In this document: positions 47,458-56,817 of the stretch, piece after piece
Numbering within the stretch: the stretch's first letter is position 1
How the letters are laid out: the number at the start of each line of letters is the position of its first letter
NCBI RefSeq assembly: GCF_009684755.1
Contig: NZ_BLBC01000003.1
Location: 143,021 to 207,020, forward strand
From: Capnocytophaga felis
GTDB lineage: Bacteria; Bacteroidota; Bacteroidia; Flavobacteriales; Flavobacteriaceae
Direction: 5' to 3'
Length of the DNA: 64,000 bases
Program-made: the position numbers and the translations under genes
Notes under the pieces: model-generated
Told to the model about the DNA's origin: nothing
Database searches by the model: none
What the model saw: only the letters and a program-made list of their open reading frames with translations

Positions 47458-48987
47458 ATGAATAATAGTATTTTAATTTTAGATTTTGGTTCGCAATACA
47501 CACAATTAATTGCACGAAGAGTCAGAGAACTTAATATCTTCTGTGAAATTCATCCTTTTAATCATTTGCCCGAGAACTTGGATGAATTTTCAGCTGTAAT
47601 TCTCTCAGGTTCACCCTATTCGGTACGAGGAGAAGACGCACTTCATCCTAATTTATCACAAATTAAAGGAAAGAAACCTCTTTTAGCGGTTTGCTACGGT
47701 GCACAATATTTAGCACATTTTAACGGAGGAAATGTAACTCCCTCAAAAATACGCGAATACGGGCGTGCCAATTTATCTTTCATTGAAAAGAGTGAACCTC
47801 TTTTTGATGGAATTTCACAAGGAAGCCAAGTTTGGATGAGTCACAGTGATACGATTAAAGAACTTCCTACTGGCGGAATTTGTTTGGCAAGTACTGCTGA
47901 TGTAAAAAATGCAGCTTATAGAATTGAAGGTGAAGATACTTATGCAATTCAGTTTCATCCTGAAGTTTCACATTCTATTGATGGAAAAAAACTTTTAGAG
48001 AATTTTTTAATTAAAATTGCAAAAGTAAAACCTACTTGGACTTCGGACAATTTTGTAGAAATGACTGTTCAATCTCTAAAAGAACAGGTTGGCAACGAAA
48101 AGGTTGTTTTGGGGCTTTCAGGTGGTGTGGATTCAACCGTGGCGGCTGTTTTACTAAATAAAGCAATTGGAAATCAGCTACATTGTATCTTTGTAAATAA
48201 CGGTTTACTTCGCAAAAATGAATTTCAAAATGTTTTGAAACAATACGAAGGTATGGGCTTAAACGTAAAAGGAGTTGATGCTTCGGAACGTTTTTTAAAT
48301 GCCTTAGCTGGAAAATCTGACCCAGAGGAAAAACGAAAAATAATCGGACGAGTATTCATTGAAGTATTTGATGATGAATCACATAAGATAGAGGATGCGA
48401 AATGGTTAGGACAAGGAACTATTTATCCTGATGTAATTGAATCACTATCGGTAAAAGGTCCTTCTGCAACTATCAAATCTCATCACAACGTAGGCGGACT
48501 TCCTGATTTTATGAAACTTAAGGTAGTTGAACCTTTGCGTATGCTTTTCAAAGATGAAGTTCGCCGAGTGGGAAAAGCTCTTGGCATAGATGATGAATTA
48601 TTGGGCAGACATCCTTTCCCGGGACCAGGTTTGGCAATCCGTATTTTAGGAGATATCACAGCTGAAAAAGTAAATATTTTACAAGAAGTTGACGCCATAT
48701 TCATTAACGGACTTAAAGAACACGGATTGTACGACAAAGTATGGCAAGCAGGAGCTATCTTACTCCCTATCAACAGTGTAGGAGTAATGGGAGATGAACG
48801 TACGTATGAAAAAGTAGTTGCTTTACGTGCCGTAGAAAGTGTTGATGGAATGACTGCCGATTGGGTTGATTTGCCATACAAATTCTTACAAAAAATCTCG
48901 AACGAAATTATAAATAAAGTAAAAGGCGTAAACCGTGTAGTTTACGATATCAGCTCAAAACCACCAGCCACAATTGAATGGGAATAA
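47458..48987 (+). CDS. guaA: GMP synthase (glutamine-hydrolysing)
   Basis: 509 aa, normal length. It converts XMP to GMP using ATP and glutamine nitrogen. The N-terminal class I glutaminase has the nucleophile Cys at residue 79 (LLAVCYGAQ) and His/Glu in FHPEVSHS. The ATP-pyrophosphatase domain has the P-loop [10 protein letters not shown] (about 219-228). The C-terminal GMP synthase domain ends [18 protein letters not shown] element lies at 47405-47412, about 46 bases before the start. Nothing odd was seen within the gene. Confidence 0.97.
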   Translation: MNNSILILDFGSQYTQLIARRVRELNIFCEIHPFNHLPENLDEFSAVILSGSPYSVRGEDALHPNLSQIKGKKPLLAVCYGAQYLAHFNGGNVTPSKIREYGRANLSFIEKSEPLFDGISQGSQVWMSHSDTIKELPTGGICLASTADVKNAAYRIEGEDTYAIQFHPEVSHSIDGKKLLENFLIKIAKVKPTWTSDNFVEMTVQSLKEQVGNEKVVLGLSGGVDSTVAAVLLNKAIGNQLHCIFVNNGLLRKNEFQNVLKQYEGMGLNVKGVDASERFLNALAGKSDPEEKRKIIGRVFIEVFDDESHKIEDAKWLGQGTIYPDVIESLSVKGPSATIKSHHNVGGLPDFMKLKVVEPLRMLFKDEVRRVGKALGIDDELLGRHPFPGPGLAIRILGDITAEKVNILQEVDAIFINGLKEHGLYDKVWQAGAILLPINSVGVMGDERTYEKVVALRAVESVDGMTADWVDLPYKFLQKISNEIINKVKGVNRVVYDISSKPPATIEWE

Positions 48988-49000
48988 GTAAATTATAAAC

Positions 49001-49050
49001 AAAAGTGAAGAAAAAGAAACAATGTTTTTATTCTTCACTTTTCTTTTTTC
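49001..49050 (+). terminator. Terminator after guaA
   Basis: AAAAGTGAAGAA at 49001-49012 and TTCTTCACTTTT at 49031-49042 form a 12-bp stem followed by a T-rich run. Confidence 0.85.
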
Positions 49051-49201
49051 TTCAAGTAAATTTTAACTTCAAAAAACTTAAAAATATGCTATTTTTTTAA
49101 GTTCATATCTTTATTTCTAATTAATATAGTATATTTGTGGTTTGGATTACTTCATTTTCCAAATTAAAAATAACACGTAAAAAATTAATTATAAACTCTT
49201 T

Positions 49202-51127
49202 ATGAAGAATTTATTTATATTAGGATTTATTTTTTCGTTCGCAATAGGATTTGCTCAGCAACAAACTCACAATGTAAAAGAAAACGAAAACATCGAAAGT
49301 ATTGCAAAAACGTACCGCGTTTCGCCTTCTGATATCATTAAGAAAAATCCGGAACTGAAAAATGGCTTAAAAAAAGATATGGTCATTTACATTCCTTCCG
49401 GAAAGGTAAAATATTATAGCACTCAAAAACCTTTAGGATTCAAATCGCATAAAGTAGAAGCTAAAGAAACTTTTTTCGGTTTGTCACAAAAATATGGCAT
49501 TTCGATTGACGACCTAAAACGCTATAACTTTGACCTTTACAATAGAGGTTTGTTGGAGGGAGAAACTATTTCTATTCCTGTTTTTGAAAAAGCTTCTGCA
49601 ATGATTCAGAAAGGAATTCAAGGACAGAAAAAATATGTGGTTAAACCACAAGAAACTCTTTGGAGAATATCAAAGAATCACAATATAAGCCAAGGGGAAC
49701 TTGAAAAAATGAATCCCGGAGTAACTGCTGAAAATCTGCGTGAAGGACAAGAAATTTGGGTTCCTGCCTCGGAAACACACACTCCTTCTCTACCGAAAAA
49801 CACTAATAGTCAAGACCTTGTTCTTTATTCAGTTGAAAAAGCAGAAGGTTTTTACAGTTTGGAACGCAAATTCGGAATTTCTGAAGCTGAAATCATCAAA
49901 CTCAATCCTGAGCTAAAAGACGGGTTGAAATCTGATTCTCAAATTTGGATTCCGAGAGAAAATTTTGAGCGATACAAACAAGGAGAAGCCCTCGTTGTAG
50001 AAAGCCAGTTATTTGAAGATTCTACTCAAAAAATGATTTCCATTGCATCTCCCGAAAATGTAAAAGAAATTTCATTCATATTGCCTTTCAGAATTTCTGA
50101 TGTAGTTGGCGAAACCGATAAAATGGCTACTTTGAAAGGGCGTTTGAGCGATAACAGAGTAACTCCTATCGCCACAGATTTTTACTCGGGAGCGTTGATT
50201 GCCATTGATTCACTGCAAAAAAAGGGATATAAATTCCGTGTGAATGTGTTTGATAGTGAAAAAACAGAAAAAGAAATACAAAGAATGGCTTCAAATGAAA
50301 ATATCCAAAAATCACAGGTGATTATCGGACCTTTTTCTGCCAGATCTTTCAATGTGATTTCGGCTTCAATTTCAAATCCGAATGTGGCTATTTTAGCTCC
50401 GCTTTCCAATAAGAACATAGAACTAAAACCAAATGTTTACCAAACCTTACCTACGGAAACTGTTCAACAGAATAAAATGATACAATTCATCTCGCAAAAA
50501 TATGTCAATGCAAATATTTTGATTTTGGCGGATTCGAACAATGCTTCTGTTCGTGAAAAATTAGAGCAAAGTTTCCCTAATGCCAAAGTAGTTACTGAAA
50601 TTACTGTAAGTTCCGTTCCGAATGCGTTGGATTATTCTCGTGAAAATATTGCCATCATTCAATCTAATGAAATTGGCTTCGTTTCCAATGCAGTACGAGT
50701 TCTGCACAATGTGATGCAAAGCAAAAAAGATAATATTTCTCCAAAAATTATCTTGATGACAACTGACAAAGGAAGCGTTTACGATTCCAGTAGCTTATCT
50801 AACAATCAGTTATCTGATTTGCAATTCACATTCCCTACGTTCAATAAATATTCAGATGGAAATGACAGTTTTTCAAAAAGATATTTAAAAACATACGGAA
50901 TTTTACCCAACAAATACGCCGTTCGAGGCTTCGATATTACTATGGACACTATTTTAAGATTAGGGGTTACAGGTAATCTCAACGATTCAAACAATCAATT
51001 AGGAGAAACTTCTTTTCTTGAAAACAGATTTGCTTACCTAAGAAACCCTTATCGAGGTGGAGGATATGAAAATCAAGGAGTTTATATCGTTAAATACGAA
51101 AATATGGAAATTAAAGAAGTTAAATAA
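49202..51127 (+). CDS. Four-LysM protein with a PBP1-like receptor domain
   Basis: 641 aa. A signal peptide (1-18, GFAQ) is followed by four LysM repeats, roughly at residues 22-67, 78-125, 140-187 and 203-252, each with N(x)P or NP-type ends and a PS/P-x-Y-IP motif. The remaining 370 residues resemble periplasmic ligand-binding (PBP1/amino acid ABC) folds: NRVTPIATDFYSGALIAID and SQVIIGPFSARSFNVIS. LysM should bind peptidoglycan; the receptor domain may sense wall fragments or scaffold. Flavobacteria commonly have this architecture, and the function is unknown. A TATATTTG element is at 49130-49137. Confidence 0.85.
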   Translation: MKNLFILGFIFSFAIGFAQQQTHNVKENENIESIAKTYRVSPSDIIKKNPELKNGLKKDMVIYIPSGKVKYYSTQKPLGFKSHKVEAKETFFGLSQKYGISIDDLKRYNFDLYNRGLLEGETISIPVFEKASAMIQKGIQGQKKYVVKPQETLWRISKNHNISQGELEKMNPGVTAENLREGQEIWVPASETHTPSLPKNTNSQDLVLYSVEKAEGFYSLERKFGISEAEIIKLNPELKDGLKSDSQIWIPRENFERYKQGEALVVESQLFEDSTQKMISIASPENVKEISFILPFRISDVVGETDKMATLKGRLSDNRVTPIATDFYSGALIAIDSLQKKGYKFRVNVFDSEKTEKEIQRMASNENIQKSQVIIGPFSARSFNVISASISNPNVAILAPLSNKNIELKPNVYQTLPTETVQQNKMIQFISQKYVNANILILADSNNASVREKLEQSFPNAKVVTEITVSSVPNALDYSRENIAIIQSNEIGFVSNAVRVLHNVMQSKKDNISPKIILMTTDKGSVYDSSSLSNNQLSDLQFTFPTFNKYSDGNDSFSKRYLKTYGILPNKYAVRGFDITMDTILRLGVTGNLNDSNNQLGETSFLENRFAYLRNPYRGGGYENQGVYIVKYENMEIKEVK

Positions 51128-51137
51128 GTAATAAAAC

Positions 51138-51167
51138 TTGTTTTTTCAAAAATAATATCTAAATTTG
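51138..51167 (+). promoter_or_regulatory. Promoter of rplS
   Basis: TTG at 51138-51140, a 19-base spacer, TAAATTTG at 51160-51167. The untranslated leader is about 75 bases and structured. Confidence 0.78.
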
Positions 51168-51169
51168 CA

Positions 51170-51235
51170 CCCGATTTGGAGTAACCTCTGGCGAAAGACG
51201 TGATATGTTGCCCAATGTTAACTATATAATATTTT
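51170..51235 (+). ncRNA. Candidate ribosomal-protein L19 leader RNA
   Basis: The leader between the promoter and the rplS start contains ggagtaacctctggcgaaa and acgtgatatgttgcccaatg, richer in GC than its surroundings. This fits the L19-Flavobacteria leader motif described in computational surveys, through which excess L19 would lower its own translation. Assignment is by position and appearance only. Confidence 0.5.
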
Positions 51236-51244
51236 TATTTTTTT

Positions 51245-51592
51245 ATGGAATCTTTATTAAAGTACGTACAGGATAACTTTGTAGCAAAAAAAGATTTTCC
51301 TGAATTTTCAGCAGGAGACACTATTACAGTGTATTATGAAATTAAAGAGGGAGACAAAAAACGTACACAGTTTTTTAAAGGAGTTGTAATTCAACGCAAA
51401 GGAAGCGGAGCAACTGAAACATTTACCATTCGTAAAATGTCAGGGACAGTTGGTGTTGAGCGTATTTTCCCTTTCAATATGCCTGCTCTTCAAAAAATTG
51501 AAGTTAACAAAAGAGGAAAAGTTAGACGTGCTAGAATTTACTATTTCAGAGGACTTACAGGTAAAAAAGCCCGTATTAAAGAAATTCGATAG
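51245..51592 (+). CDS. rplS: 50S ribosomal protein L19
   Basis: 115 aa. Characteristic segments: FSAGDTITVYYEIKEGDKKR, QFFKGVVIQRKGSGATETFTIRKM, and the basic end RRARIYYFRGLTGKKARIKE. It sits at the 30S/50S interface. It has a single-gene transcription unit: its own promoter, leader and terminator, whereas in many bacteria it is with rpsP, rimM and trmD. Confidence 0.97.
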   Translation: MESLLKYVQDNFVAKKDFPEFSAGDTITVYYEIKEGDKKRTQFFKGVVIQRKGSGATETFTIRKMSGTVGVERIFPFNMPALQKIEVNKRGKVRRARIYYFRGLTGKKARIKEIR

Positions 51593-51612
51593 TATAGTCA
51601 AAAATAAGACAC

Positions 51613-51645
51613 AAAAGAGCAAGATAATCTTGCTCTTTTTTATTT
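51613..51645 (+). terminator. Terminator after rplS
   Basis: AAAAGAGCAA and TTGCTCTTTT form a stem around a short loop, followed by T and A/T-rich sequence. Confidence 0.88.
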
Positions 51646-51844
51646 AAACAATTTGTTGAATATTAAAATCGGAAATTAGTACGAAAGAGAGATTTCATAC
51701 ATCAATTCTTCAGTCAGAATTTCCAAAATCATTTTACTTCCACAATTTTTAAGATTTTTTACTTATATTTGCACATATTTTTACGGTTGAACATCTAATT
51801 TATGCGTTCTACCCTATAATTTTCAAAAAAATCTTCGCAAATTT

Positions 51845-53239
51845 TTGTACGCAATTCTGGACATAGAAACCACCGGAGGGAAATACAACGAGGAAGGCAT
51901 TATGGAAATTGCCATTTATCGTTATGACGGTCACGAAGTGGTTGATCAATTCATCTCCTTAGTTAATCCTGAAAGAGAAATACAACCTTTTGTAACAAAA
52001 CTAACAGGAATTAATAATAAAATGTTACGAAATGCACCAAAATTCTATGAAATTGCCAAAAGAATTGTTGAAATCACAGAAAATTGCATCATTGTAGCAC
52101 ATAATGCGAGTTTTGATTATCGTGTATTGCAAACCGAATTCCGCAGATTAGGATATGAATTCTCTCGAACTTCTTTATGCACGGTAGAACTTGCCCAACA
52201 GCTCATACCGGGAAAAGAATCTTACAGCTTAGGGAAATTAACTCGTTCATTGGGAATCCCTGTAAGTGAACAACATAGGGCTTCAGGAGATGCTTTGGCT
52301 ACGGTAAAACTTTTTAGATATCTTCTTGAAAAAGACTCAAAAAAGAATATCATAACTACCTCATTACGAAATGATTCACAGCAGGAAATAACATCAAGAC
52401 ATATCCGAATTATAGATGAGTTACCTGAACGTATTGGGGTTTATTATATGCACAATAAGGAAGGAAAAATCATTTACATCGGTAGGCATAAAAACATAAA
52501 AAAGCGTGTAAATCAGTTGTTTACCTCCCCAACCAAAAGAAATCAGTTTTTGCAGAGGAATACTTATTCAGTTACATATGAAGAAACTGGCAATGAGCTA
52601 ATTACAAAATTGAAAGAAATTGAGGAAGTTCGGCAAAATAATCCTAAATTCAATCGTGGAAACAAATATAAAACAGATAATATCAATTATATTCTGACAA
52701 CACATTTCAACAAAGCGGGTTATCTCTGTTTTTCAATAAAATTAATCGATACAAATGAGAATTTCATCACTACTTTTGAAACGCAACATCAGGCTCAAAA
52801 CTTTCTGTATCAAATAACTGAAGAATTTCAGTTATGCCCTAAATTTCAAAATCTTTCACAAGCACGAAAAAATTGCCATAACTACACTGTAGGAAAATGC
52901 CTCGGAGCTTGCTTGGAACTTGAGCCCGTTGAAAAATACAACGAAAGGGCTTCAAAAGTGTTAAAAAAGTACGGATTTGTAAATCAGAGTATTGCAATTA
53001 TTGACAAAGGTAGGAATGCCGGTGAAAAAAGCGTTATTCTTGTAATTGACGGAAATATCAAAGGATACGGTTTTTTCAATCTAAATTATCAGCTTTCACA
53101 ATTGGAAATCATTGAAAACTTGATAACTCCCCTACCCAACTCCCTGATGAACAGGCATATTCTACATTCTTACTTAAGAAACCATAACGTTTTGAAAATC
53201 ATAAATCTTAAACAGCAAAAATCTTTCAACAATGAATAA
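51845..53239 (+). CDS. DnaQ-like exonuclease fused to a GIY-YIG (Cho/UvrC-like) domain
   Basis: 464 aa. The N-terminal DEDD exonuclease has D6 and E8 (LDIETTGG), the N/D pair AHNASFDYRVL (about 85-95) and HRASGDA (about 144-150). The second domain is GIY-YIG: GVYYMHNKEG then IIYIGRHKN, with GVY at 198-200 and YIG at 211-213. The start is a TTG codon (51845-51847): no ATG or GTG lies in frame for at least 15 codons upstream, and the conserved N terminus starts here. A TATATTTG element is at 51764-51771. The role is probably DNA repair; Bacteroidota often have this fusion. The next gene overlaps by 8 bases. Confidence 0.9.
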   Translation: MYAILDIETTGGKYNEEGIMEIAIYRYDGHEVVDQFISLVNPEREIQPFVTKLTGINNKMLRNAPKFYEIAKRIVEITENCIIVAHNASFDYRVLQTEFRRLGYEFSRTSLCTVELAQQLIPGKESYSLGKLTRSLGIPVSEQHRASGDALATVKLFRYLLEKDSKKNIITTSLRNDSQQEITSRHIRIIDELPERIGVYYMHNKEGKIIYIGRHKNIKKRVNQLFTSPTKRNQFLQRNTYSVTYEETGNELITKLKEIEEVRQNNPKFNRGNKYKTDNINYILTTHFNKAGYLCFSIKLIDTNENFITTFETQHQAQNFLYQITEEFQLCPKFQNLSQARKNCHNYTVGKCLGACLELEPVEKYNERASKVLKKYGFVNQSIAIIDKGRNAGEKSVILVIDGNIKGYGFFNLNYQLSQLEIIENLITPLPNSLMNRHILHSYLRNHNVLKIINLKQQKSFNNE

Positions 53240-53747
53240 AAATATTTTTATTGCACTTTTTGTTATTTCGGCAATTTTGAACGTCATTTTACTTGTAACT
53301 AAAGAAAAAAATACTATTAAATCACTTCAAAAAACAGAAAGTTATTCGGAAGAATCAATTTCAGCAAATGAGAAAGAAGTTCTGATTGATTCTATCCGCA
53401 AACTAACTATAGAAAGGAGTGAATTAAAGTATTTCAACCTCGAAGACAACAACTATGCTTTGAAGTATTTTACAAAAATGGGGATAAAAAATCCGACAAA
53501 ATTGATAATTTCAACACTTTTAAAGACAAACACCAATAAAAAACGACATACTTTAATTCGTTTTGAATCCAAAAACGGTTCATTTCAAATCAATAAAATT
53601 AAAATCTTAAACAATAAGTGGATTATTTGTGACTTTTCCGATGGTGAAATTTGGGGAGAATTATTGTTAAAATATCACATTAATGACGATAAAAAAGTCG
53701 AATTTACTGTAATTGATGATTTAATTTATCCGGAAGTAAGTGAATAG
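53232..53747 (+). CDS. Membrane-anchored protein of unknown function
   Basis: 171 aa. One N-terminal hydrophobic helix (about residues 5-22) is followed by a soluble, charged body. It overlaps the exonuclease gene by 8 bases, so its expression is probably coupled to it. I do not recognise a domain. It ends about 210 bp upstream of the tRNA-Ser gene. Confidence 0.7.
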   Translation: MNKNIFIALFVISAILNVILLVTKEKNTIKSLQKTESYSEESISANEKEVLIDSIRKLTIERSELKYFNLEDNNYALKYFTKMGIKNPTKLIISTLLKTNTNKKRHTLIRFESKNGSFQINKIKILNNKWIICDFSDGEIWGELLLKYHINDDKKVEFTVIDDLIYPEVSE

Positions 53748-53800
53748 TTTTTTCAAAATAGAATATTTTTCCATCTTCAATATATTTGTTTTTGAAAAAA

Positions 53801-53858
53801 TCAATCAGATAAAACAAATGAAACATTCATTTTATCTGACTGATTGACAATTTTTTGT
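53801..53858 (+). terminator. Probable terminator downstream of the 171-aa gene
   Basis: TCAATCAGATAAAA and TTTTATCTGActGATTGA pair with a small bulge, followed by a T-rich stretch. Confidence 0.7.
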
Positions 53859-53900
53859 ATATAAAATGTAAAGAAATAGATAAAAAAAACTAAAAATAAT

Positions 53901-53930
53901 TTGCAAATATTAAAAATTGTTGTACATTTG
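53901..53930 (+). promoter_or_regulatory. Promoter of tRNA-Ser
   Basis: TTG at 53901-53903, 19-base spacer, TACATTTG at 53923-53930, followed about 31 bases later by the mature tRNA start. Confidence 0.78.
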
Positions 53931-53961
53931 CAACCGCATAAGTGAAATAACAAGTGTAATT

Positions 53962-54046
53962 GGAGAGATGGCAGAGCGGTCGAATGCGGCGGTCTTGAAA
54001 ACCGTTGACTGTAACAGGTCCGGGGGTTCGAATCCCTCTCTCTCCG
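53962..54046 (+). tRNA. tRNA-Ser (anticodon TGA)
   Basis: 85 nt. Acceptor GGAGAGA pairs with TCTCTCC and G is the discriminator base; the anticodon loop CTTGAAA gives TGA; a long variable arm is present, as in Ser tRNAs; the T arm contains GGTTCGAATCC. CCA is not encoded. Its 3' end is the attachment site of the adjacent element and the gene remains intact. Confidence 0.96.
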
Positions 54047-54051
54047 CAATA
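54035..54051. other. attL, tRNA-proximal attachment repeat
   Basis: Exact copy of the 17-bp core found again at 63627-63643, lying in the tRNA 3' end. Confidence 0.85.
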
Positions 54052-54081
54052 AACGCTGAAAATCAGCAAATTATAAAACAA

Positions 54082-54135
54082 ACACCCAATTTTACACCCA
54101 AGAATGTAAAGTTGGGTGTTTTTATTTTATTTAAG
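54082..54135. repeat. ACACCCAA arm-type sites and overlapping hairpin at the left end
   Basis: ACACCCAA at 54082-54089 and 54094-54101, 12 bases apart, and inverted TTGGGTGT at 54112-54119. The last two can pair, followed by TTTTTATTTTA, so the same sequence could terminate the tRNA transcript. The same octamer doublet occurs at the right end. Confidence 0.75.
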
Positions 54136-54219
54136 ACGAATCATATTCGCTCGGAAAATAATTTGATAAAAAACAGAACAAACGAAAAAAACAACCAATT
54201 CATTTTCCGTAAGATTTCG

Positions 54220-54227
54220 TATCTTTG
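54220..54227 (+). promoter_or_regulatory. Candidate -7 element of the cfxA-family gene
   Basis: TATCTTTG at 54220-54227, about 57 bases upstream of the cfxA ATG; no TTG at the usual distance was seen. Confidence 0.55.
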
Positions 54228-54284
54228 CAGTAAATAATAAATCAGGGTCTGTCATGATAATATATAATGTTTAAAAATCGTAGT

Positions 54285-55250
54285 ATGAAAAAAAGTAGAA
54301 GAAAACGCCTTGTAATTTTGTGTATAGCTTTAGTTTGTATCATAGTTTTAGTTTTTTTATTGTTCTCTAAATCAACTTCTAATAATAGTACAAATCCACC
54401 TTTGACAGATGTTTTGACTGATAGCATTTCTCGGATAGTATCAGCTTGTCCTGGTGAAATTGGAGTGGCAATTATTATTAATAACACAGATACAGTTAAA
54501 GTTAATGATAAGAGTGTATATCCTATGATGAGTGTATTTAAGGTTCATCAGGCATTAGCTCTTTGCAATGATTTTGATAACAAAGGGATTTCACTTGATA
54601 CCTTAGTAAAGATAGATAGGAATAGACTTGATTCAAAGACTTGGAGTCCTATGATGAAAGATTATTCCGAGTTGGTTATATCATTAACCGTGAGAGATTT
54701 ACTTCGTTATACTATTGCTCAAAGTGATAATAATGCAAGCAATCTGATGTTTAAAGATATGGTCAATGTTGCTCAAACTGACAGTTTTATAGCCACACTT
54801 ATTCCTCGTTCAAGTTTTCAGATAGCTTATACAGAAGAGGAAATGTCGGCTGACCACGATAGGGCTTACTTTAATTATACATCTCCTCTTGGTGCCGCAA
54901 TGTTGATGAACCGTTTGTTTACCGAAAGTATTGTCAGTGGTGAGAAGCAAAGTTTCATTAAGAATACATTAAAAGAATGTGTGACAGGTACAGATAGAAT
55001 AGTCGCTCCGCTTCTTGATAAAGAAAGGGTTTCTATTGCACATAAGACGGGTTCTGGTTATGTCAATGAAAATGGTATTCTTGCAGCTCACAATGATGTT
55101 GCCTATATATGCCTGCCTAATAATGTCTGCTATACTTTAGCGATATTTGTTAAGGATTTCAAGGGTAATGAATCACAAGCATCACAATATGTTGCGCATA
55201 TATCAGAGGTCGTATATTCTTTATTAATACAAAATTCGGCAATTCCTTAA
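54285..55250 (+). CDS. cfxA: CfxA-family class A (extended-spectrum-type) beta-lactamase, divergent
   Basis: 321 aa, the CfxA length, from the ATG at 54285. A signal/lipoprotein-like N terminus is followed by a class A core with S83-V-F-K86 (nucleophile), SDN at 147-149, E184 in AYTEEEM as the general base and KTG at 254-256. It hydrolyses penicillins and cephalosporins in the periplasm. Several long stretches agree with the CfxA2/CfxA3 proteins I remember (for example FDNKGISLDTLV), but many positions differ, especially in the first 50 residues and near 105-130, so this is a divergent family member. It is the cargo of the element, transcribed toward a convergent terminator shared with mob. 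Confidence 0.93.
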   Translation: MKKSRRKRLVILCIALVCIIVLVFLLFSKSTSNNSTNPPLTDVLTDSISRIVSACPGEIGVAIIINNTDTVKVNDKSVYPMMSVFKVHQALALCNDFDNKGISLDTLVKIDRNRLDSKTWSPMMKDYSELVISLTVRDLLRYTIAQSDNNASNLMFKDMVNVAQTDSFIATLIPRSSFQIAYTEEEMSADHDRAYFNYTSPLGAAMLMNRLFTESIVSGEKQSFIKNTLKECVTGTDRIVAPLLDKERVSIAHKTGSGYVNENGILAAHNDVAYICLPNNVCYTLAIFVKDFKGNESQASQYVAHISEVVYSLLIQNSAIP

Positions 55251-55299
55251 GTTGCGTTTACTTTGAAGCTTCAATGGTAAACATTATATAATTTATACA

Positions 55300-55350
55300 A
55301 TATAAAAGCACTTCGTAACTATCAGAGTGCTTTTATATTGTCTTTTTTTT
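55300..55350. terminator. Convergent terminator between cfxA and mob
   Basis: AATATAAAAGCACT at 55300-55313 and AGTGCTTTTATATT at 55326-55339 form a 14-bp stem, followed by a T run on the plus strand. Confidence 0.88.
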
Positions 55351-55353
55351 CTA

Positions 55354-56757
55354 TTATAACTTGAATCCTCTACTTTTTCTTGGTTCTTCCGTTGGTTGTC
55401 GCAAACCTTGCCGAAGTTTCTCCCATTGCTCTTTGAACCATTCGCTTATCGGTTGCCTGTTTATGGTCAGTACAAGTTTGCTATCATCGGTCGGATTCTT
55501 CTCCACCTTGAAGATGTTGTTTTTGATTTCAAACTTTCTTCTATGTTCCTCGGAATAAATCTTGCCATTACATTGGATAGCTTCTTTCCTTGTCAAAAGA
55601 CAATCTATCATATCTTTGGTAAATCCAATGACAGCGCAGAGTTTTTCCATTCTCAACATTTCTCTAAGCATCGGAAACCACTTGAATGCCTTTTCAAGCA
55701 GAGTGTTCAATCGTGATATTTCCCTGTCTTTGGCTTCAAGTTCTTGGTTGTGTATGCTCTGAAGATTGCGTATCTGTTTGCCATGTCGCTCTTGCATTTC
55801 CTGCATTTGGATTTTGAGGGTGTCAATACCTTTGTCTCGTTTGGCAATCTCTTGGTGCAAATCTTCATTAGTTCGCTCCAGCTCTTTCATCTTTCCACTT
55901 CCGAAAAGAGAACCAACTCCGCTTGCTATGGCGGTGGCTGCATTGGTGGCTGTTTTCTTTAGCTTGTCAGTGCGTATTTCTGATTTCACCTGTTTCAGTT
56001 CCTGTTCAGCAAGACCTATCTGTTCTTCTTTGTGCCGTTTTGCAGCATCCATGCGTTGCAGTTCGGCTCTCTGCTTTTCAATGATGAAATCATTTCGTTC
56101 CAAATGTTCCTTTCCGGTCTCGGATTTAGATTGCCCACGTTGCATGGAGAGGATGTCAGATGCCAAAGTCTGCATTTCCATCATATCGTCATCATTGAGC
56201 TTTTGGCTCTTGCCCGTGTCGTGGTTCATCCAGTCGAATACGATATGGGCATGATAATTCGGCTTAAACCACTTTTCACCGACTTGGAAACTCTCCCTAT
56301 CCCCGGTTTTGGGTTGTCCACTAAGCCAGTGTCCCTCGTCCTTATGCAGGAAGATTTGGAGCGGTGTAATACCCCAGCGTCTCTGGCACTCCTCACCAAA
56401 CTTTCGTACATCTGCCAGTGTTGTATCTGGTCTGATGAGCAATACTCCCTCACGGATTGGAGAACATCCAGCCACTTTTATAATCTTTCCATTCTTTCCC
56501 TTGCGCTCACGCTCCTTTTCCTGCATCGCTCGTCCGGTCTTTTCCTTGACCATCCGTTTGATGCTGTCATAGTGCGCCTGCAGGTCAGGACTGCCGAAGC
56601 CCGGGTTTATCCACTGCTCGTTATTGGAAGTCAGTTCGGGTACAATGTAGATTCTGGACTCGCCGATATTGCGCATGTACTCGGCAGTTCTCCGGTTATG
56701 AGCCCCGCTTGATGTCACTCTGCAGGGTTTGATATGTATGCTTGATTTTGTTGCCAT
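55354..56757 (-). CDS. MobV-family relaxase (plasmid recombination/mobilization protein)
   Basis: 467 aa. The MobV/Pre signature begins with SSGAHNRRTAEYMRN (about 16-30), followed by LHKDEGHW (about 137-144) and the metal site YHAHIVFDW (HxH at 169-171). Residues about 215-370 are a long coiled coil (QQ/KE-rich), as usual after the catalytic domain. It nicks DNA at oriT and leads the single strand into a helper conjugation channel. The candidate oriT lies just upstream of its start. Long antisense open frames exist because of its codon use and are not counted. Confidence 0.92.
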   Translation of the reverse strand: MATKSSIHIKPCRVTSSGAHNRRTAEYMRNIGESRIYIVPELTSNNEQWINPGFGSPDLQAHYDSIKRMVKEKTGRAMQEKERERKGKNGKIIKVAGCSPIREGVLLIRPDTTLADVRKFGEECQRRWGITPLQIFLHKDEGHWLSGQPKTGDRESFQVGEKWFKPNYHAHIVFDWMNHDTGKSQKLNDDDMMEMQTLASDILSMQRGQSKSETGKEHLERNDFIIEKQRAELQRMDAAKRHKEEQIGLAEQELKQVKSEIRTDKLKKTATNAATAIASGVGSLFGSGKMKELERTNEDLHQEIAKRDKGIDTLKIQMQEMQERHGKQIRNLQSIHNQELEAKDREISRLNTLLEKAFKWFPMLREMLRMEKLCAVIGFTKDMIDCLLTRKEAIQCNGKIYSEEHRRKFEIKNNIFKVEKNPTDDSKLVLTINRQPISEWFKEQWEKLRQGLRQPTEEPRKSRGFKL

Positions 56758-56817
56758 ATTCTTAAAATTTGATTTGGATTGTTGATGAAATCTTCTGTTG
56801 TCCGCTCATAACCGCAC

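Noticed and set aside
56032..56712. 226-aa open frame on the plus strand inside mob
   Set aside because: It is antisense to the MobV gene, whose catalytic motifs are clear; it has no start signal or known domain.
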